In this document: positions 37,195-47,991 of the stretch, piece by piece
Layout: each line of letters starts with the position of its first letter
How positions within the stretch are numbered: position 1 is the stretch's first letter
Assembly (NCBI RefSeq): GCF_018325905.1
Contig: NZ_AP021901.1
Location: 372,001 to 436,000, forward strand
Origin: Pseudomonas sp. St316
GTDB taxonomy: Bacteria > Pseudomonadota > Gammaproteobacteria > Pseudomonadales > Pseudomonadaceae
Direction of reading: 5' to 3'
Length of the DNA stretch: 64,000 nucleotides
Notes under the pieces: generated by a model
Seen by the model: only the letters and a program-made list of their open reading frames with translations
What the model was told of the DNA's origin: nothing
Database searches by the model: none
Translations under genes and position numbers: made by a program

Positions 37195-37319
37195 GGTTCT
37201 CGGGAAGATAGGCGGTGCATCTCCTTCCCGTCAGGCCAGCCCAAGCCTTGCTTGGAACCCACCCTGAATGCCCATAAAATGCCTGCCATCATTTGTCATC
37301 ACCTCAGATACCAGACCCT

Positions 37320-38222
37320 ATGACTGATTTACCGGATACCGACTACACCCAACGTTTCATCTTCGATGACAGCGACGCCCGTGGCGAGCTGGTGGCGTTG
37401 GAGCGTAGCTACGCCGAAGTCCTCGCCAAACACGCCTATCCGGAGCCGGTCGCACAGCTGCTCGGCGAGCTGATGGCGGCTGCGGCGTTGTTGGTGGGCA
37501 CCTTGAAGTTCGATGGCTTGCTGATTCTCCAGGCGCGCTCCGAAGGTCCGGTGCCGCTGCTGATGATCGAGTGCTCCAGCGAACGTGAGATCCGTGGCCT
37601 GGCCCGTTATCACGCCGAGCAGATCGCGCCCGACGCGACCCTGGCCGACATGATGCCCAATGGCGTACTGGCCCTGACGGTCGATCCGACCCAGGGCAAG
37701 CGCTACCAGGGCATCGTCGATCTCGATGGCGCGACCCTGGCCGAATGCTTCACCAATTACTTCGTCATGTCCCAGCAGACCAATACCCGTTTCTGGCTCT
37801 ACGCCGACGGGCGGCGTGCGCGCGGTTTGCTGCTGCAACAACTGCCCGCCGATCGCCTGCGCGACCCGGAGGAGCGTGACGCCAGTTGGCAGCACATCAC
37901 CGCTCTGGCCAGCACCTTGAGCGCCGATGAGCTGCTGAGCCTGGACAACGAAACCGTGCTGCATCGCCTCTATCACGAGGAGCAGGTACGTTTGTTCGAC
38001 GGACAGCCGTTGCGCTTCCAATGCAGTTGCTCTCGTGAACGTTCCGGCAATGCGCTGGTCAGTCTGGGTCTGGAAGATGCGCAGCAACTGGTGATCGAGC
38101 ATGGCGGCGCCATCGAGGTCGATTGCCAGTTTTGCAACGAGCGCTACCTGTTCGATGCGGCGGACATCGCCCAATTGTTCGCCGGTGCGGGTGTCGACAC
38201 ACCGTCAGATACTCGTCACTAA
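37320..38222 (+). CDS. hslO: Redox-regulated chaperone Hsp33
   Basis: A 300-residue holdase. The C-terminal zinc switch shows the four cysteines as FQCSCSRE (about residues 237-242) and [10 protein letters not shown] (about 269-278), the CxC...CxxC arrangement whose disulfides activate the chaperone under oxidative stress. The N-terminal fold includes [31 protein letters not shown] 37320 ([15 protein letters not shown]) is preferred to a TTG at 37293. No strong ribosome site is visible before it. It pairs functionally with hslR. Confidence 0.94.
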   Translation: MTDLPDTDYTQRFIFDDSDARGELVALERSYAEVLAKHAYPEPVAQLLGELMAAAALLVGTLKFDGLLILQARSEGPVPLLMIECSSEREIRGLARYHAEQIAPDATLADMMPNGVLALTVDPTQGKRYQGIVDLDGATLAECFTNYFVMSQQTNTRFWLYADGRRARGLLLQQLPADRLRDPEERDASWQHITALASTLSADELLSLDNETVLHRLYHEEQVRLFDGQPLRFQCSCSRERSGNALVSLGLEDAQQLVIEHGGAIEVDCQFCNERYLFDAADIAQLFAGAGVDTPSDTRH

Positions 38223-38340
38223 AACGGTTCAGCGCAGGTAAATCTCCTGGCAAACGCCGGATTTACGCCGTACTGACGGGAGGGCCCTACTCTTTTTGGG
38301 GTTTTCTGGCATAATCCGGCCCACTTTTTTCGGGTAGTAG

Positions 38341-39945
<1,605 letters not shown>

Positions 39946-39962
39946 GATTCAGTTCGGCAATG

Positions 39963-39993
39963 AAAAAACCGCCCTGATCAGGGCGGTTTTTTT
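39963..39993 (+). terminator. Rho-independent terminator of pckA
   Basis: The perfect palindrome ACCGCCCT-GATC-AGGGCGGT with flanking A-run and T-run lies 18 bases after the pckA stop. The symmetric A/T runs allow termination in both directions. Confidence 0.96.
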
Positions 39994-40214
39994 GTGGGCG
40001 ACGGAATTTGGCCATCCATAGGTGCCTGGGCGCATCGGTGAAACGGGCGTTTGGCCGGGCTCCCCTGAGTGATCCACCGGGCAGCTGTATTGAGCCGAAT
40101 AAGTGAAATGGCTGCGATCTGCGATAGGCGTGATTACAAGGGGCGTTGAGCCGATAACTGCCAATATCTCATCTTAAATCGTCATAAACAGCCAGAATAA
40201 TGCCACTTGCTGCA

Positions 40215-40571
40215 TCAGCTGGCCCCTTCCGCTGCCTGAGTGTCCCATCGTTGTGCCTTGATGGCCTTGTAGAGCATGCCGATGGTCAGCGGCATCTTGT
40301 TGCCACGGCCCTTGGCCCTGCGTTTTTGGAACACATCAAAGCCTTCCGGCTGGAAGTATTGGTAAGCGTCGTAGTCGACGAGGTCGATGGCGAACCGCTC
40401 CTCCAAGGTTTCCATCAGATGCCGAGCGTCTGCGCCATCGCAGCCCAGGTCGAGATTGATCGCCGTTTCCAAGCGAATGGTCTTGCGCTCGGGTATGCCG
40501 ATTTCTTCGTGAAGCAGTTCCATGAGTTGACGCATGAGCTGGTCGTCGGGGAAGTCTGGTGCGAGGTGCAT
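40215..40571 (-). CDS. DUF1493 family protein, acyl-carrier-protein-like
   Basis: A 118-residue acidic protein. The segment TAINLDLGCDGADARHLMETLEERFAIDLVDYDAYQYFQPE is the signature of DUF1493 (PF07377), and LTIGMLYKAIKAQRW near the C-terminus is the second family block. The helical pattern resembles acyl carrier proteins, but the phosphopantetheine Ser (DSL) is replaced by GAD, so it should not carry acyl groups. No partner enzyme lies beside it. The role is unknown. Confidence 0.8.
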   Translation of the reverse strand: MHLAPDFPDDQLMRQLMELLHEEIGIPERKTIRLETAINLDLGCDGADARHLMETLEERFAIDLVDYDAYQYFQPEGFDVFQKRRAKGRGNKMPLTIGMLYKAIKAQRWDTQAAEGAS

Positions 40572-41019
40572 GGTGAAGTGTCCGGGCTGATCAGGTGAGT
40601 CCGTAGGGATGAAAGTTCAGGGCGAAATCGTTACTCATTGGAAAAAGAACAACGGTCTCTTGAAGCATAGGCAATGAAGGGTTCAAGCAGGTCGCTGGAA
40701 GCGCGGATTCGTTGGGCGTCGGCGTCACAAAGGTCGTGGCGGTTGGCCCCGGTATCGATCGATGGACGGATTTTCTGTGTGCATTTGAGCCCTCTCCAGT
40801 ACGATTTTCAATCGCGCCGCACACTATAGAGCGCGCACCTTAACCTGCAAGTGGGGTGGGACGAGGCGTCAACGTGCCTCGATTTGTATCTCCTCGTGGC
40901 GAAGCAAAAGGGCGCTGAGGCTGTATCATCCGGTATCGTTTTTACCCCGACCTTTTCTCGACGCGCTGCGCTGTCCCGCTAGGCTTTGGGCATCGCAGCA
41001 GTCAAAGGAGCGACCGCGC
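40572..41019. other. 448-base gap between the DUF1493 gene and the RecQ-like gene
   Basis: It holds the divergent promoters. A minus-strand 15-codon frame (MSNDFALNFHPYGLT, 40592-40639) ends shortly before the DUF1493 start and lacks a clear ribosome site; it sits at the end of a 77-codon frame that does not look protein-like. AAAGGAG precedes the RecQ-like start on the plus strand. No repeat element is seen. Confidence 0.5.
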
Positions 41020-42948
41020 ATGCACAGCACCCTGGAACAGGTTTTCGGTTATCCACAGTTTCGCCCCGGTCAGGAAACCGCCGTCAGCGCGGTACTTGCC
41101 GGCCGGTCGGCGGCGGCCATTTTTCCCACCGGTTCTGGCAAGTCCTTGTGTTATCAGTTGCCGGCCCTGTTGTTGCCGCACCTGACCCTGGTGGTCTCGC
41201 CACTGCTGGCGCTGATGCAGGACCAGTTGGCGTTCCTGCAGCGTCACGGCATCGCGTCGGCCAGTATCGATTCGGCTCAGAGCCGTGACGAAGCCAACGA
41301 CGCCATGGCACGGGCCCGGTCGGGTGAGTTGAAGATTCTGATGATTTCAGTGGAACGGTTGAAAAACGAGCGCTTTCGCAATTTCCTGCAGCAGGTGCCG
41401 ATCTCGTTGTTGGTGGTGGACGAGGCGCACTGCATTTCGGAATGGGGCCATAACTTCCGCCCTGACTATCTCAAGCTTCCCGACTATCAACATCAGTTCA
41501 ACATTCCCCAAGTGTTGTTGCTGACGGCCACAGCAACACCCAAGGTCATTGCCGACATGCAGGCAAAGTTCGCCATCGCCGCCGAGGATGTGGTGACGAC
41601 CGGTTTCTACCGGCCCAACCTCAATTTGCTGGTCGAACCCGTGCGCGGTGCGGATAAGCGAGCGCGGCTGGTGCAATGGTTGGGCGAACGTCCCGGGCAA
41701 CCGAGCATCGTCTACGTCACCTTGCAGCGAACCGCCGAGCAGATCGCCGAGCACCTGAGTCGCAACGGTATCGGGGCCGAGGCCTATCACGCCGGTTTGC
41801 CCCACGAACAACGCGAAGCCATCCAGCGGCGGTTCATGGGCGGGCAGTCCAATTGCATTGTCGCGACCATCGCTTTCGGCATGGGCATCGACAAGAGCGA
41901 CATCCGCAACGTGGTGCATTTCGACCTGCCCAAGTCCATCGAAAACTACAGCCAGGAGATCGGCCGGGCCGGCCGGGACGGGCAGCCGTCTGATTGCCTG
42001 GTGCTGGCCAACCGCGACAGCCTCAACGTGTTGGAAAACTTTGTGTACGGTGATACGCCCGAACTGGAGGGCATTCGTTGCGTGCTCGACGAACTGAAGG
42101 CCGCCGCCTCCGATGGACAATGGGAGTTCTTTCTGGGCCCGCTGGCGGACCAGAGCAACATCCGGCAACTGCCGCTCAAGACGTTGTTGGTCCAGTTGGA
42201 GCTGCGCCGGTTGATCGCACCGCGTTATGCCTATTTCGCGGAATATCGCTTCAAGTTCCTGACTGAACCCGATGAGCTGCTGGAGCGCTTCGAAGGCGAG
42301 CGAAGGGACTTCGTCTCGGCCATCATCCAGACTTCCAACCGAGCCCGGACCTGGGCCACGGTGAATTTCGACGGGATGTACCAGCAGTATCACGCTGAGC
42401 GCAATCGCGTGGTCAAGGCGCTGGATTATTTCCAGGAGAAGGGCTGGATCGAGCTGCAAAGCAAGCAGATGACCGAGGTTTACAGCGTGCTGGAGACGAA
42501 CCTGGATGTGCAGGTCTTGAGCGCTGAGCTACACGCCTATTTCACCCGGCACGAGCACGGTGAAATCGCGCGGATCCACGCCATGCTCGAATTGTTCGCC
42601 ACCGACCGTTGCCTGGGTTATCGCTTGGCGCAGTATTTTGGCGACGACAATGCGCCGCATCAGTGCGGTCATTGCTCGGTGTGCCATGGCCATGTCGCTC
42701 ACCTGCCACAACCCCCTTCGTTGCCGGCACTTGTGGATAAAAGCTTCGAGGCTCTGTGTGGTGATTTTATCCACAAGCACGAGCAGCACACCGGCAATGC
42801 GCCCTCTGCAGAGCGGTTGACCCGGTTTCTGTGTGGGATCAGCGTGCCGCTGTTCACTCGTTTGAAGGCGCGCAAGATCCTGGGGTATGCCGCACTGGAG
42901 GAATATCCGTACGCTGAAGTTCGCGATTGGACGCAAGCGCACCTGTGA
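41020..42948 (+). CDS. RecQ-family ATP-dependent DNA helicase
   Basis: A 642-residue superfamily-2 helicase. Motif 0 is FGYPQFRPGQ, Walker A PTGSGKSLCYQLP (about residues 36-48), motif II DEAH (VVDEAHCISEWGHNFRPDY), motif III LLTATATP, and motif VI QEIGRAGRDGQPSDCL. After the RecQ-C region there is a zinc-type cluster, C-G-H-C-S-V-C near residue 550, followed by a C-terminal tail rather than a clear HRDC domain. It is shorter and more divergent than E. coli RecQ, so I do not use the recQ symbol. It unwinds DNA with 3'-5' polarity by family. AAAGGAG lies before ATG 41020. Confidence 0.9.
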   Translation: MHSTLEQVFGYPQFRPGQETAVSAVLAGRSAAAIFPTGSGKSLCYQLPALLLPHLTLVVSPLLALMQDQLAFLQRHGIASASIDSAQSRDEANDAMARARSGELKILMISVERLKNERFRNFLQQVPISLLVVDEAHCISEWGHNFRPDYLKLPDYQHQFNIPQVLLLTATATPKVIADMQAKFAIAAEDVVTTGFYRPNLNLLVEPVRGADKRARLVQWLGERPGQPSIVYVTLQRTAEQIAEHLSRNGIGAEAYHAGLPHEQREAIQRRFMGGQSNCIVATIAFGMGIDKSDIRNVVHFDLPKSIENYSQEIGRAGRDGQPSDCLVLANRDSLNVLENFVYGDTPELEGIRCVLDELKAAASDGQWEFFLGPLADQSNIRQLPLKTLLVQLELRRLIAPRYAYFAEYRFKFLTEPDELLERFEGERRDFVSAIIQTSNRARTWATVNFDGMYQQYHAERNRVVKALDYFQEKGWIELQSKQMTEVYSVLETNLDVQVLSAELHAYFTRHEHGEIARIHAMLELFATDRCLGYRLAQYFGDDNAPHQCGHCSVCHGHVAHLPQPPSLPALVDKSFEALCGDFIHKHEQHTGNAPSAERLTRFLCGISVPLFTRLKARKILGYAALEEYPYAEVRDWTQAHL

Positions 42949-43055
42949 GCTGCATCCATCCGCTGAATGCCCTTCATCACACGAATAAATTTCAAAAATA
43001 TTCGGCGGCTGACTAAGGTGAAGGCTGTCCTCGGATCGCCAATAAGAGAGCCAAC

Positions 43056-44282
43056 ATGAGCCAGACACCTTTTGATATTCAGCGCGCCGCGGTGGTCGGT
43101 GCAGGCACCATGGGGCGGGGCATCGTGATGTGCCTGGCCAATGCCGGCGTGGCGGTGCAGTGGGTCGACAACAATCCGCAGATGCTCGAGCAGGCTCTGG
43201 TCGCTGTGGCCGAGACCTATGCCCACGGCGTGCGCCAGGGCCGTATCGACCAGGGTGAGGCCGATGCACGGATCGCCCGGGTGACAGGGGCGCAGGATTA
43301 TGCGGCGATCCGCAATGTGGACCTGGTGATCGAAGCGGTTTACGAAAACCTCGAGCTCAAACAGAAAATCTTTCGTGAACTGGACGGCTTGCTCAAGCCC
43401 GAGGCTATCCTGGCGAGCAACACCTCGGCGCTGGACATCGATGCCATCGCCGCTGTCACCCACCGGCCAACCCAGGTCCTGGGCCTGCATTTCTTCAGCC
43501 CGGCGCACATCATGAAGTTGCTGGAAATCGTTCGCGGCGCACACACCTCCACAGCGGTGCTGGACGCGGCGTTGGTGCTGGGCAAGCGCATGGGCAAGGT
43601 CAGCGTTGTATCAGGCAACTGCCATGGCTTCATCGGCAACCGGATGCTTCATCCTTATGTGCTGGAAGCGCGCAAGATGCTGCTGGAGGGGGCATTGCCC
43701 CATCAGGTGGATGCGGCGTTGCAAGGCTTCGGCTTCGCCATGGGGCCGTTTCGCATGTACGACGTCGTGGGCATCGACCTGGAGTGGCGCGCCCGTGAGC
43801 TGGCGGGCAAGGGCCAGGATGCACCCGAGGTGCAGGTGGACAATCGTCTGTGCGAGCTGGGACGGTTCGGCCAGAAAAGCGGCAATGGGTACTATCACTA
43901 CGAGCCGGGCAGTCGACAGGCCGAGCACGATGTCGAGGTCGATGCGCTGGTGCTACGGGTCAGTGAAGCGCTGGGTTTCCAGCGTCGCCTGATCGGCCCG
44001 GAGGAAATCCTTGAGCGTTGCTTGCTGGCGCTGGTCAACGAGGGGGCCAGGATCCTGCAGGAAGGCATTGCCGAGTCGGCCCACGATATCGATCTGGTCT
44101 ACCTCAACGGCTACGGCTTCCCTGCGGACAAGGGCGGACCGATGGCCTGGGCCGACAGCCAGGGGCTGGAGAATATTCACGCACGCCTGCTGGCGCTCGA
44201 AACGAAGCAGGGCGACCAGTGGAAGCCCGCGCGCCTGGTCGGCGAACTGGCAGCACAGGGCAAGGGCTTTGCGAACCGATAG
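43056..44282 (+). CDS. 3-hydroxyacyl-CoA dehydrogenase
   Basis: A 408-residue NAD-dependent dehydrogenase. The Rossmann motif VVGAGTMGRGIVMCLANAG lies at about residues 11-29. The catalytic His is in LGLHFFSPAHIMKLLEIVRG and the matching Asn/Glu region in GNCHGFIGNRML. A second C-terminal dehydrogenase domain follows from about residue 290 (YGFPADKGGPMAWADSQGL). There is no enoyl-CoA hydratase part, so this is a stand-alone enzyme rather than FadB. A small thioesterase gene lies 44 bases downstream, suggesting a role in a side branch of acyl-CoA catabolism. Confidence 0.9.
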   Translation: MSQTPFDIQRAAVVGAGTMGRGIVMCLANAGVAVQWVDNNPQMLEQALVAVAETYAHGVRQGRIDQGEADARIARVTGAQDYAAIRNVDLVIEAVYENLELKQKIFRELDGLLKPEAILASNTSALDIDAIAAVTHRPTQVLGLHFFSPAHIMKLLEIVRGAHTSTAVLDAALVLGKRMGKVSVVSGNCHGFIGNRMLHPYVLEARKMLLEGALPHQVDAALQGFGFAMGPFRMYDVVGIDLEWRARELAGKGQDAPEVQVDNRLCELGRFGQKSGNGYYHYEPGSRQAEHDVEVDALVLRVSEALGFQRRLIGPEEILERCLLALVNEGARILQEGIAESAHDIDLVYLNGYGFPADKGGPMAWADSQGLENIHARLLALETKQGDQWKPARLVGELAAQGKGFANR

Positions 44283-44326
44283 GCCGCCACCTTTGTAAAC
44301 CAATGAACAACCATGAAGAGCACTTG

Positions 44327-44746
44327 ATGCCGCAACGTAGCGAATACCCACACCTGCAGCCCATTACCACGCGCTGGCACGACAACGATGTGTACGGTCA
44401 CGTCAACAACGTCACCTACTACAGCTTTTTCGATAGCGCCGTGAATACCTACCTGATCGAAGTCGGCGGCCTGGATATCCATGATGGAGAAGTGGTGGGA
44501 TTCGTGGTGAGTTCGGCTTGCGACTACTTCGCCTCGATCGCCTTTCCAGACCGGATTGAAATCGGCCTGCGGGTCGGCAAGCTGGGCAGCAGTTCAGTGC
44601 AGTACGAGCTGGCGGTGTTCAAGGTGGGCGAGGAGGAGGCCTGCGCGGCGGGGCGTTTTGTTCACGTATTCGTGGACCGGGCGTCGAATCGGCCGGTGGC
44701 GATTGCGGATCGGCTACGTGGGGCTTTGGAACAGTTGGTGGTCTGA
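44327..44746 (+). CDS. YbgC/4-hydroxybenzoyl-CoA-type thioesterase
   Basis: A 139-residue hotdog protein. The active-site block TRWHDNDVYGHVNNVTYYSFFDSAVNTYL (about residues 13-41), with the catalytic Asp in WHDND, is diagnostic for the YbgC/4-hydroxybenzoyl-CoA branch. ATG 44327 has GAAGAG six bases upstream; an earlier ATG at 44303 has none. It is probably cotranscribed with the hydroxyacyl-CoA dehydrogenase and hydrolyses an acyl-CoA from that route. A terminator follows. Confidence 0.88.
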   Translation: MPQRSEYPHLQPITTRWHDNDVYGHVNNVTYYSFFDSAVNTYLIEVGGLDIHDGEVVGFVVSSACDYFASIAFPDRIEIGLRVGKLGSSSVQYELAVFKVGEEEACAAGRFVHVFVDRASNRPVAIADRLRGALEQLVV

Positions 44747-44754
44747 AACAAAAA

Positions 44755-44803
44755 ATCGCAGCCTCCTGTCAGCTCTTCGAGCTGCCGGAGGCTGCGATCT
44801 TTA
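44755..44803 (+). terminator. Hairpin terminator after the thioesterase gene
   Basis: A long stem, ATCGCAGCCTCC / GGAGGCTGCGAT, encloses a second perfect stem, CAGCTC-TTC-GAGCTG, and is followed by CTTTAA. The T-run is weak, but the stem is strong and A-rich on the left. It could also serve the convergent glycine-zipper gene. Confidence 0.8.
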
Positions 44804-44824
44804 ACGGTGGGTATCAGCCAACCG

Positions 44825-45304
44825 TTAGTCGCGGTAGTAGCGATGATGTTTTTTGCGATGCCCGTAGGCATGGCCACGACCTGGGTGGCCGTCACGGTAA
44901 TAGCGACGGTCACCACGGCGATCGTCATAACGACGGTCATCGTCGTCGTCCTTGCCCATGTAGTTACCCAGAGCGCCACCAGCGCCACCGCCCGCTGCCG
45001 CACCGATCAGGCTACCGGTGCTGCCGCCGACGCTACGGCCGACCACGTTACCGCCGGCTGCGCCCAGTGCGCCGCCGATGGCTGCTTCGCCGCGACTGTG
45101 TTTGTCTGCACCGACTGCACTGCCGCCCGCGCCGCCCAGCGCTGCGCCGATAGTGGAGCCGGTGTTGCCGCCCAGGGACTGGCCGACGACCGAACCCAAA
45201 ACCCCGCCCAATGCGCCGCCCACACCTGCTTCGGCAGTACCACCGGCGGAAGCGATGCCACTGGCCAGGCTAAGGGACAACAAGAGAATGGAGGAGAACT
45301 TCAT
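44825..45304 (-). CDS. Glycine-zipper secreted or membrane-associated protein
   Basis: A 159-residue protein with signal peptide MKFSSILLLSLSLASGIASA. The mature part to about residue 115 is dominated by glycine-zipper repeats (GGALGGVLGSVVGQSLGGNTGS, GAALGGAGGSAVG, GGALGAAGGNVVGRSVGGSTGS), capable of helix packing or membrane association. The C-terminus is very polar (DDDDDRRYDDRRGDRRYYRDG, then His-rich HRKKHHRYYRD). Similar proteins are envelope-associated with unclear functions. GAGG lies eight bases before ATG 45304. Confidence 0.82.
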   Translation of the reverse strand: MKFSSILLLSLSLASGIASAGGTAEAGVGGALGGVLGSVVGQSLGGNTGSTIGAALGGAGGSAVGADKHSRGEAAIGGALGAAGGNVVGRSVGGSTGSLIGAAAGGGAGGALGNYMGKDDDDDRRYDDRRGDRRYYRDGHPGRGHAYGHRKKHHRYYRD

Positions 45305-45461
45305 AGAGGAGCCTCAAAGGGATGACGGCGCGATCCTGAGGCTCGCCTCGCTTGGTTACAATAGAAATCCGACGAGTAACACGACTTGTGCACAATTCTC
45401 TAAGTTATTGTTTTTAGGTGGGAACTTAAGGCGAATTGGCCGGTCTTTAGCTACTTCGGAC

Positions 45462-45493
45462 AGGCCGTTTTCTATGGGAAACGGCCTTTTTTG
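45462..45493 (+). terminator. Orphan rho-independent terminator, possible small RNA 3' end
   Basis: The stem AGGCCGTTTTC / GAAACGGCCT around TATGG is followed by TTTTTTG on the plus strand. No plus-strand gene ends upstream: both neighbours (44825-45304 and 45643-47991) are on the minus strand. A -10-like TACAAT lies at 45357-45362. Transcription from there would give an RNA of about 120 bases ending here. Confidence 0.75.
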
Positions 45494-45529
45494 TGGGCGT
45501 TCGAAAAATACGATTGTGAGTGCAAAGCT

Positions 45530-45618
45530 GTGTGGGAGCAAAGCTTGCTCGCGATACAGGCGACTCCATTTCTGAAAGACCGCACCGCTTTCATCGCGGG
45601 CAAGCCTTGCTCCCACAC
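45530..45618. repeat. REPIN with unlike arms
   Basis: The left arm is of the GGGAGCAAAGCTTGCTCGCG type; the right arm (CATCGCGGGCAAGCCTTGCTCCCACA) is the complement of the GCAAGGCTTGCCCGCG type also seen at 9417. It separates the orphan terminator from the molybdoenzyme gene end. Confidence 0.88.
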
Positions 45619-45642
45619 AACCTGATCTCCTAGCACGTTGTA

Positions 45643-47991
45643 TCAGGCCGACTTGGCCAGGATCAGTCCGTTCTCGCTCGCGGCTTCCAGACGGATCGCG
45701 ACGAATTTCGACGTTGGGGTGTGGCTGCCATCGCCCGTGCTTTCCAATGGCACCAGCGGGTTCACTTCAGGGTAGTAGGCCGCAGCCTGCCCGGCTGGAA
45801 TGTCGAACGCCAGCAAGGTAAAGCCCTTGACCCGACGCTCGCGACCGTCATCCCAGAGCGAGACGATGTCGGCTTTCTGACCCGGCTTGAAGCCCAGGCG
45901 GATGATGTCCGCTTCGTTGGCGAACAACACGTCACGCTGGCCCTTGACGCCGCGATAGCGGTCATCCAGGCCATAGATGGTGGTGTTGTACTGATCGTGG
46001 GAGCGCATGGACTGCATGATCAGGTCGGGCAACTGGCCGGTGGCCCGGGTGCGTTCATGCACGAGGTCGGTCGGCAGCCTATTTGGCTTGAAGTTGGCGC
46101 GGCCCGACGGGGTGTTCCAGCGTCGCGAACCGGCGCTATTGCCCAGATAGAACCCACCGGGATTCTTCAGCTTCTCATTGAAGTTCTTGAAGCCGGGGAC
46201 GGTGTCGGCGATCAGGTCGCGAATACGACCGTAGTCGGCCACCAGCCAGTTCCAGTCCACCGGGCGGCTACCCAGCGTGGCGGCGGCGATGCCGGCGATG
46301 ATCCACGGTTCGGAGCGCATCAGGTTCGACAGCGGCTGCAACTGGCCCTTGGAGGCATGCACCATGCTGAAGGAGTCTTCCACGGTCACCGCTTGCGCGC
46401 CTTCGGTTTGCAGGTCGATGTCGGTGCGGCCCAGGCACGGCAAGATCAGCGCGTCCTTGCCGTGGGCCAGGTGGCTGCGATTGAGCTTGGTGCTGATCTG
46501 CACCGTCAGGTCGCAATTGGCCAAGGCCTGGAACGTGCGATGGCTGTCCGGCGTGGCTTGGGCAAAGTTGCCACCCAAGGCGATGAACACCTTCGCCTGG
46601 CCGTCGGCCATGGCGTGGATCGCCTCGACCACGTTGTGGCCGTTTTCCCGCGGGACCTTGAATTGGAAACGCCGCTCCAGCGCGTCGAGGAACGCCACCG
46701 GCGGACGCTCGTTGATGCCCATGGTCCGGTCACCCTGCACGTTGCTGTGGCCGCGAACCGGGCACAGGCCGGCGCCTGGACGACCGATGTTGCCACGCAG
46801 CATCATTACGTTGGCGATTTCCTGGATGGTCGCCACCGAATGACGGTGCTGGGTGATGCCCATCGCCCAGCACATGATCACGTTCTTGCTTTTGGCGTAC
46901 ATGCGCGCCGCTTGCTCGATTTCAACCAGGGTCAGGCCCGATTGCTCGACGATCTGTTCCCACGACGTATCGTCGACCGTCGCCAGGTAATCCAGCACGT
47001 TGGTGCTGTGCTCATTGAGGAAGGCGTGGTCGAACACCGCTGCCGCGCCGGTGTTCTGCGCGTCACGCTCCCATTGCAGCAGGAACTTCGCCATGCCGCG
47101 CAGTATCGCCATGTCGCCGCCCAGTGCGGGGCGGAAATAGGCGGTGTTGGTCGGCTTGTTGCCGTTGGTGAGCATTTCGATCGGGCTCTGCGGATGCTGG
47201 AAACGCTCCAGGCCGCGCTCCTTGAGCGGGTTGATGCAGATCACTTGGGCACCGCGTTTCACTGCCTCGCGCAGCGGCTCAAGCATCCGTGGGTGGTTGG
47301 TGCCAGGGTTCTGGCCCCAGACGAAAATCGCGTCGGCGTGCTCGAAGTCGTCGAAGGTCACGGTGCCTTTGCCCACGCCAACACTCTGGGCCAGCGCTAC
47401 GCCGCTGGCTTCGTGGCACATGTTCGAGCAGTCGGGGAAGTTGTTGGTGCCGTAGGCGCGCACGAACAATTGATACAGGTAGGCCGCTTCGTTACTGGCC
47501 CGGCCCGACGTGTAGAACTCGGCCTGGTTGGGGCTGGACAGCCCTTGCAGGTGCTTGCCGACCAGGGCGAACGCCGCTTCCCAACTGATGGGCTTGTAGC
47601 GGTCGGTTTCGGCGTCGTAACGCATTGGCTCGGTCAGGCGACCCTGATACTCGAGCCAGTAGTCGCTCTGCTCCAATAGCGAGGTCACGCTGTGCTTGGC
47701 GAAAAATGCAGCATCGACGCGGCGCTTGGTGGCTTCCCAGTTCACGGCCTTGGCGCCGTTCTCGCAGAACTTGACCATGCCGCTTTCGGGAGAGTCACCC
47801 CACGCGCAGCCAGGGCAGTCAAAACCACCATTCTGGTTGGTCTTGAGCATCATGCGGATGTTTTTCAGCGCATTGTCACTGGTCAACCAGGCCTGAGCGA
47901 CACTGATCAGCGCACCCCAACCACCGGCCGGGCCCTTGTAGGGCTTGTAGCGTGGTACGGGTTTCTGGTCGGCTTGTTGATGATTGCTCAC
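45643..47991 (-). CDS. FdhF/YdeP-family molybdopterin oxidoreductase (formate dehydrogenase-like)
   Basis: A 782-residue cytoplasmic molybdoenzyme of the DMSO reductase superfamily. The N-terminal region FDCPGCAWGDSPESGMVKFCENGAK (about residues 52-76) holds the cysteines of this branch. NMCHEASGVALAQSVGVGKGTVTFDD and WGQNPGTNHPRMLEPLREAVKRGAQVICINPLKERG line the cofactor, and the C-terminal GDGSHTPTSKF region caps it. No TGA codon interrupts the frame, so there is no selenocysteine. The start is GTG 47991 with GGAG eight bases upstream; a long frame upstream is the fdhD antiphase. It overlaps fdhD by four bases. The substrate is inferred, not known. Confidence 0.88.
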   Translation of the reverse strand: MSNHQQADQKPVPRYKPYKGPAGGWGALISVAQAWLTSDNALKNIRMMLKTNQNGGFDCPGCAWGDSPESGMVKFCENGAKAVNWEATKRRVDAAFFAKHSVTSLLEQSDYWLEYQGRLTEPMRYDAETDRYKPISWEAAFALVGKHLQGLSSPNQAEFYTSGRASNEAAYLYQLFVRAYGTNNFPDCSNMCHEASGVALAQSVGVGKGTVTFDDFEHADAIFVWGQNPGTNHPRMLEPLREAVKRGAQVICINPLKERGLERFQHPQSPIEMLTNGNKPTNTAYFRPALGGDMAILRGMAKFLLQWERDAQNTGAAAVFDHAFLNEHSTNVLDYLATVDDTSWEQIVEQSGLTLVEIEQAARMYAKSKNVIMCWAMGITQHRHSVATIQEIANVMMLRGNIGRPGAGLCPVRGHSNVQGDRTMGINERPPVAFLDALERRFQFKVPRENGHNVVEAIHAMADGQAKVFIALGGNFAQATPDSHRTFQALANCDLTVQISTKLNRSHLAHGKDALILPCLGRTDIDLQTEGAQAVTVEDSFSMVHASKGQLQPLSNLMRSEPWIIAGIAAATLGSRPVDWNWLVADYGRIRDLIADTVPGFKNFNEKLKNPGGFYLGNSAGSRRWNTPSGRANFKPNRLPTDLVHERTRATGQLPDLIMQSMRSHDQYNTTIYGLDDRYRGVKGQRDVLFANEADIIRLGFKPGQKADIVSLWDDGRERRVKGFTLLAFDIPAGQAAAYYPEVNPLVPLESTGDGSHTPTSKFVAIRLEAASENGLILAKSA

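Noticed and set aside
40591..40824. A 77-codon minus-strand frame before the DUF1493 gene
   Set aside because: No ribosome site and no protein-like pattern except the last 15 residues, which are noted separately.
40840..41019. LexA box upstream of the RecQ-family helicase
   Set aside because: CTGTATCATCCGG matches only the left half of the CTGT-N8-ACAG consensus; the right half is absent.
45721..47679. A 652-codon open frame antisense to the molybdoenzyme gene
   Set aside because: No recognisable domain and typical antisense composition; the molybdoenzyme explains the region fully.
45643..47991. Selenocysteine in the formate-dehydrogenase-like enzyme
   Set aside because: There is no in-frame TGA and no SECIS-like hairpin was seen; the frame is continuous.
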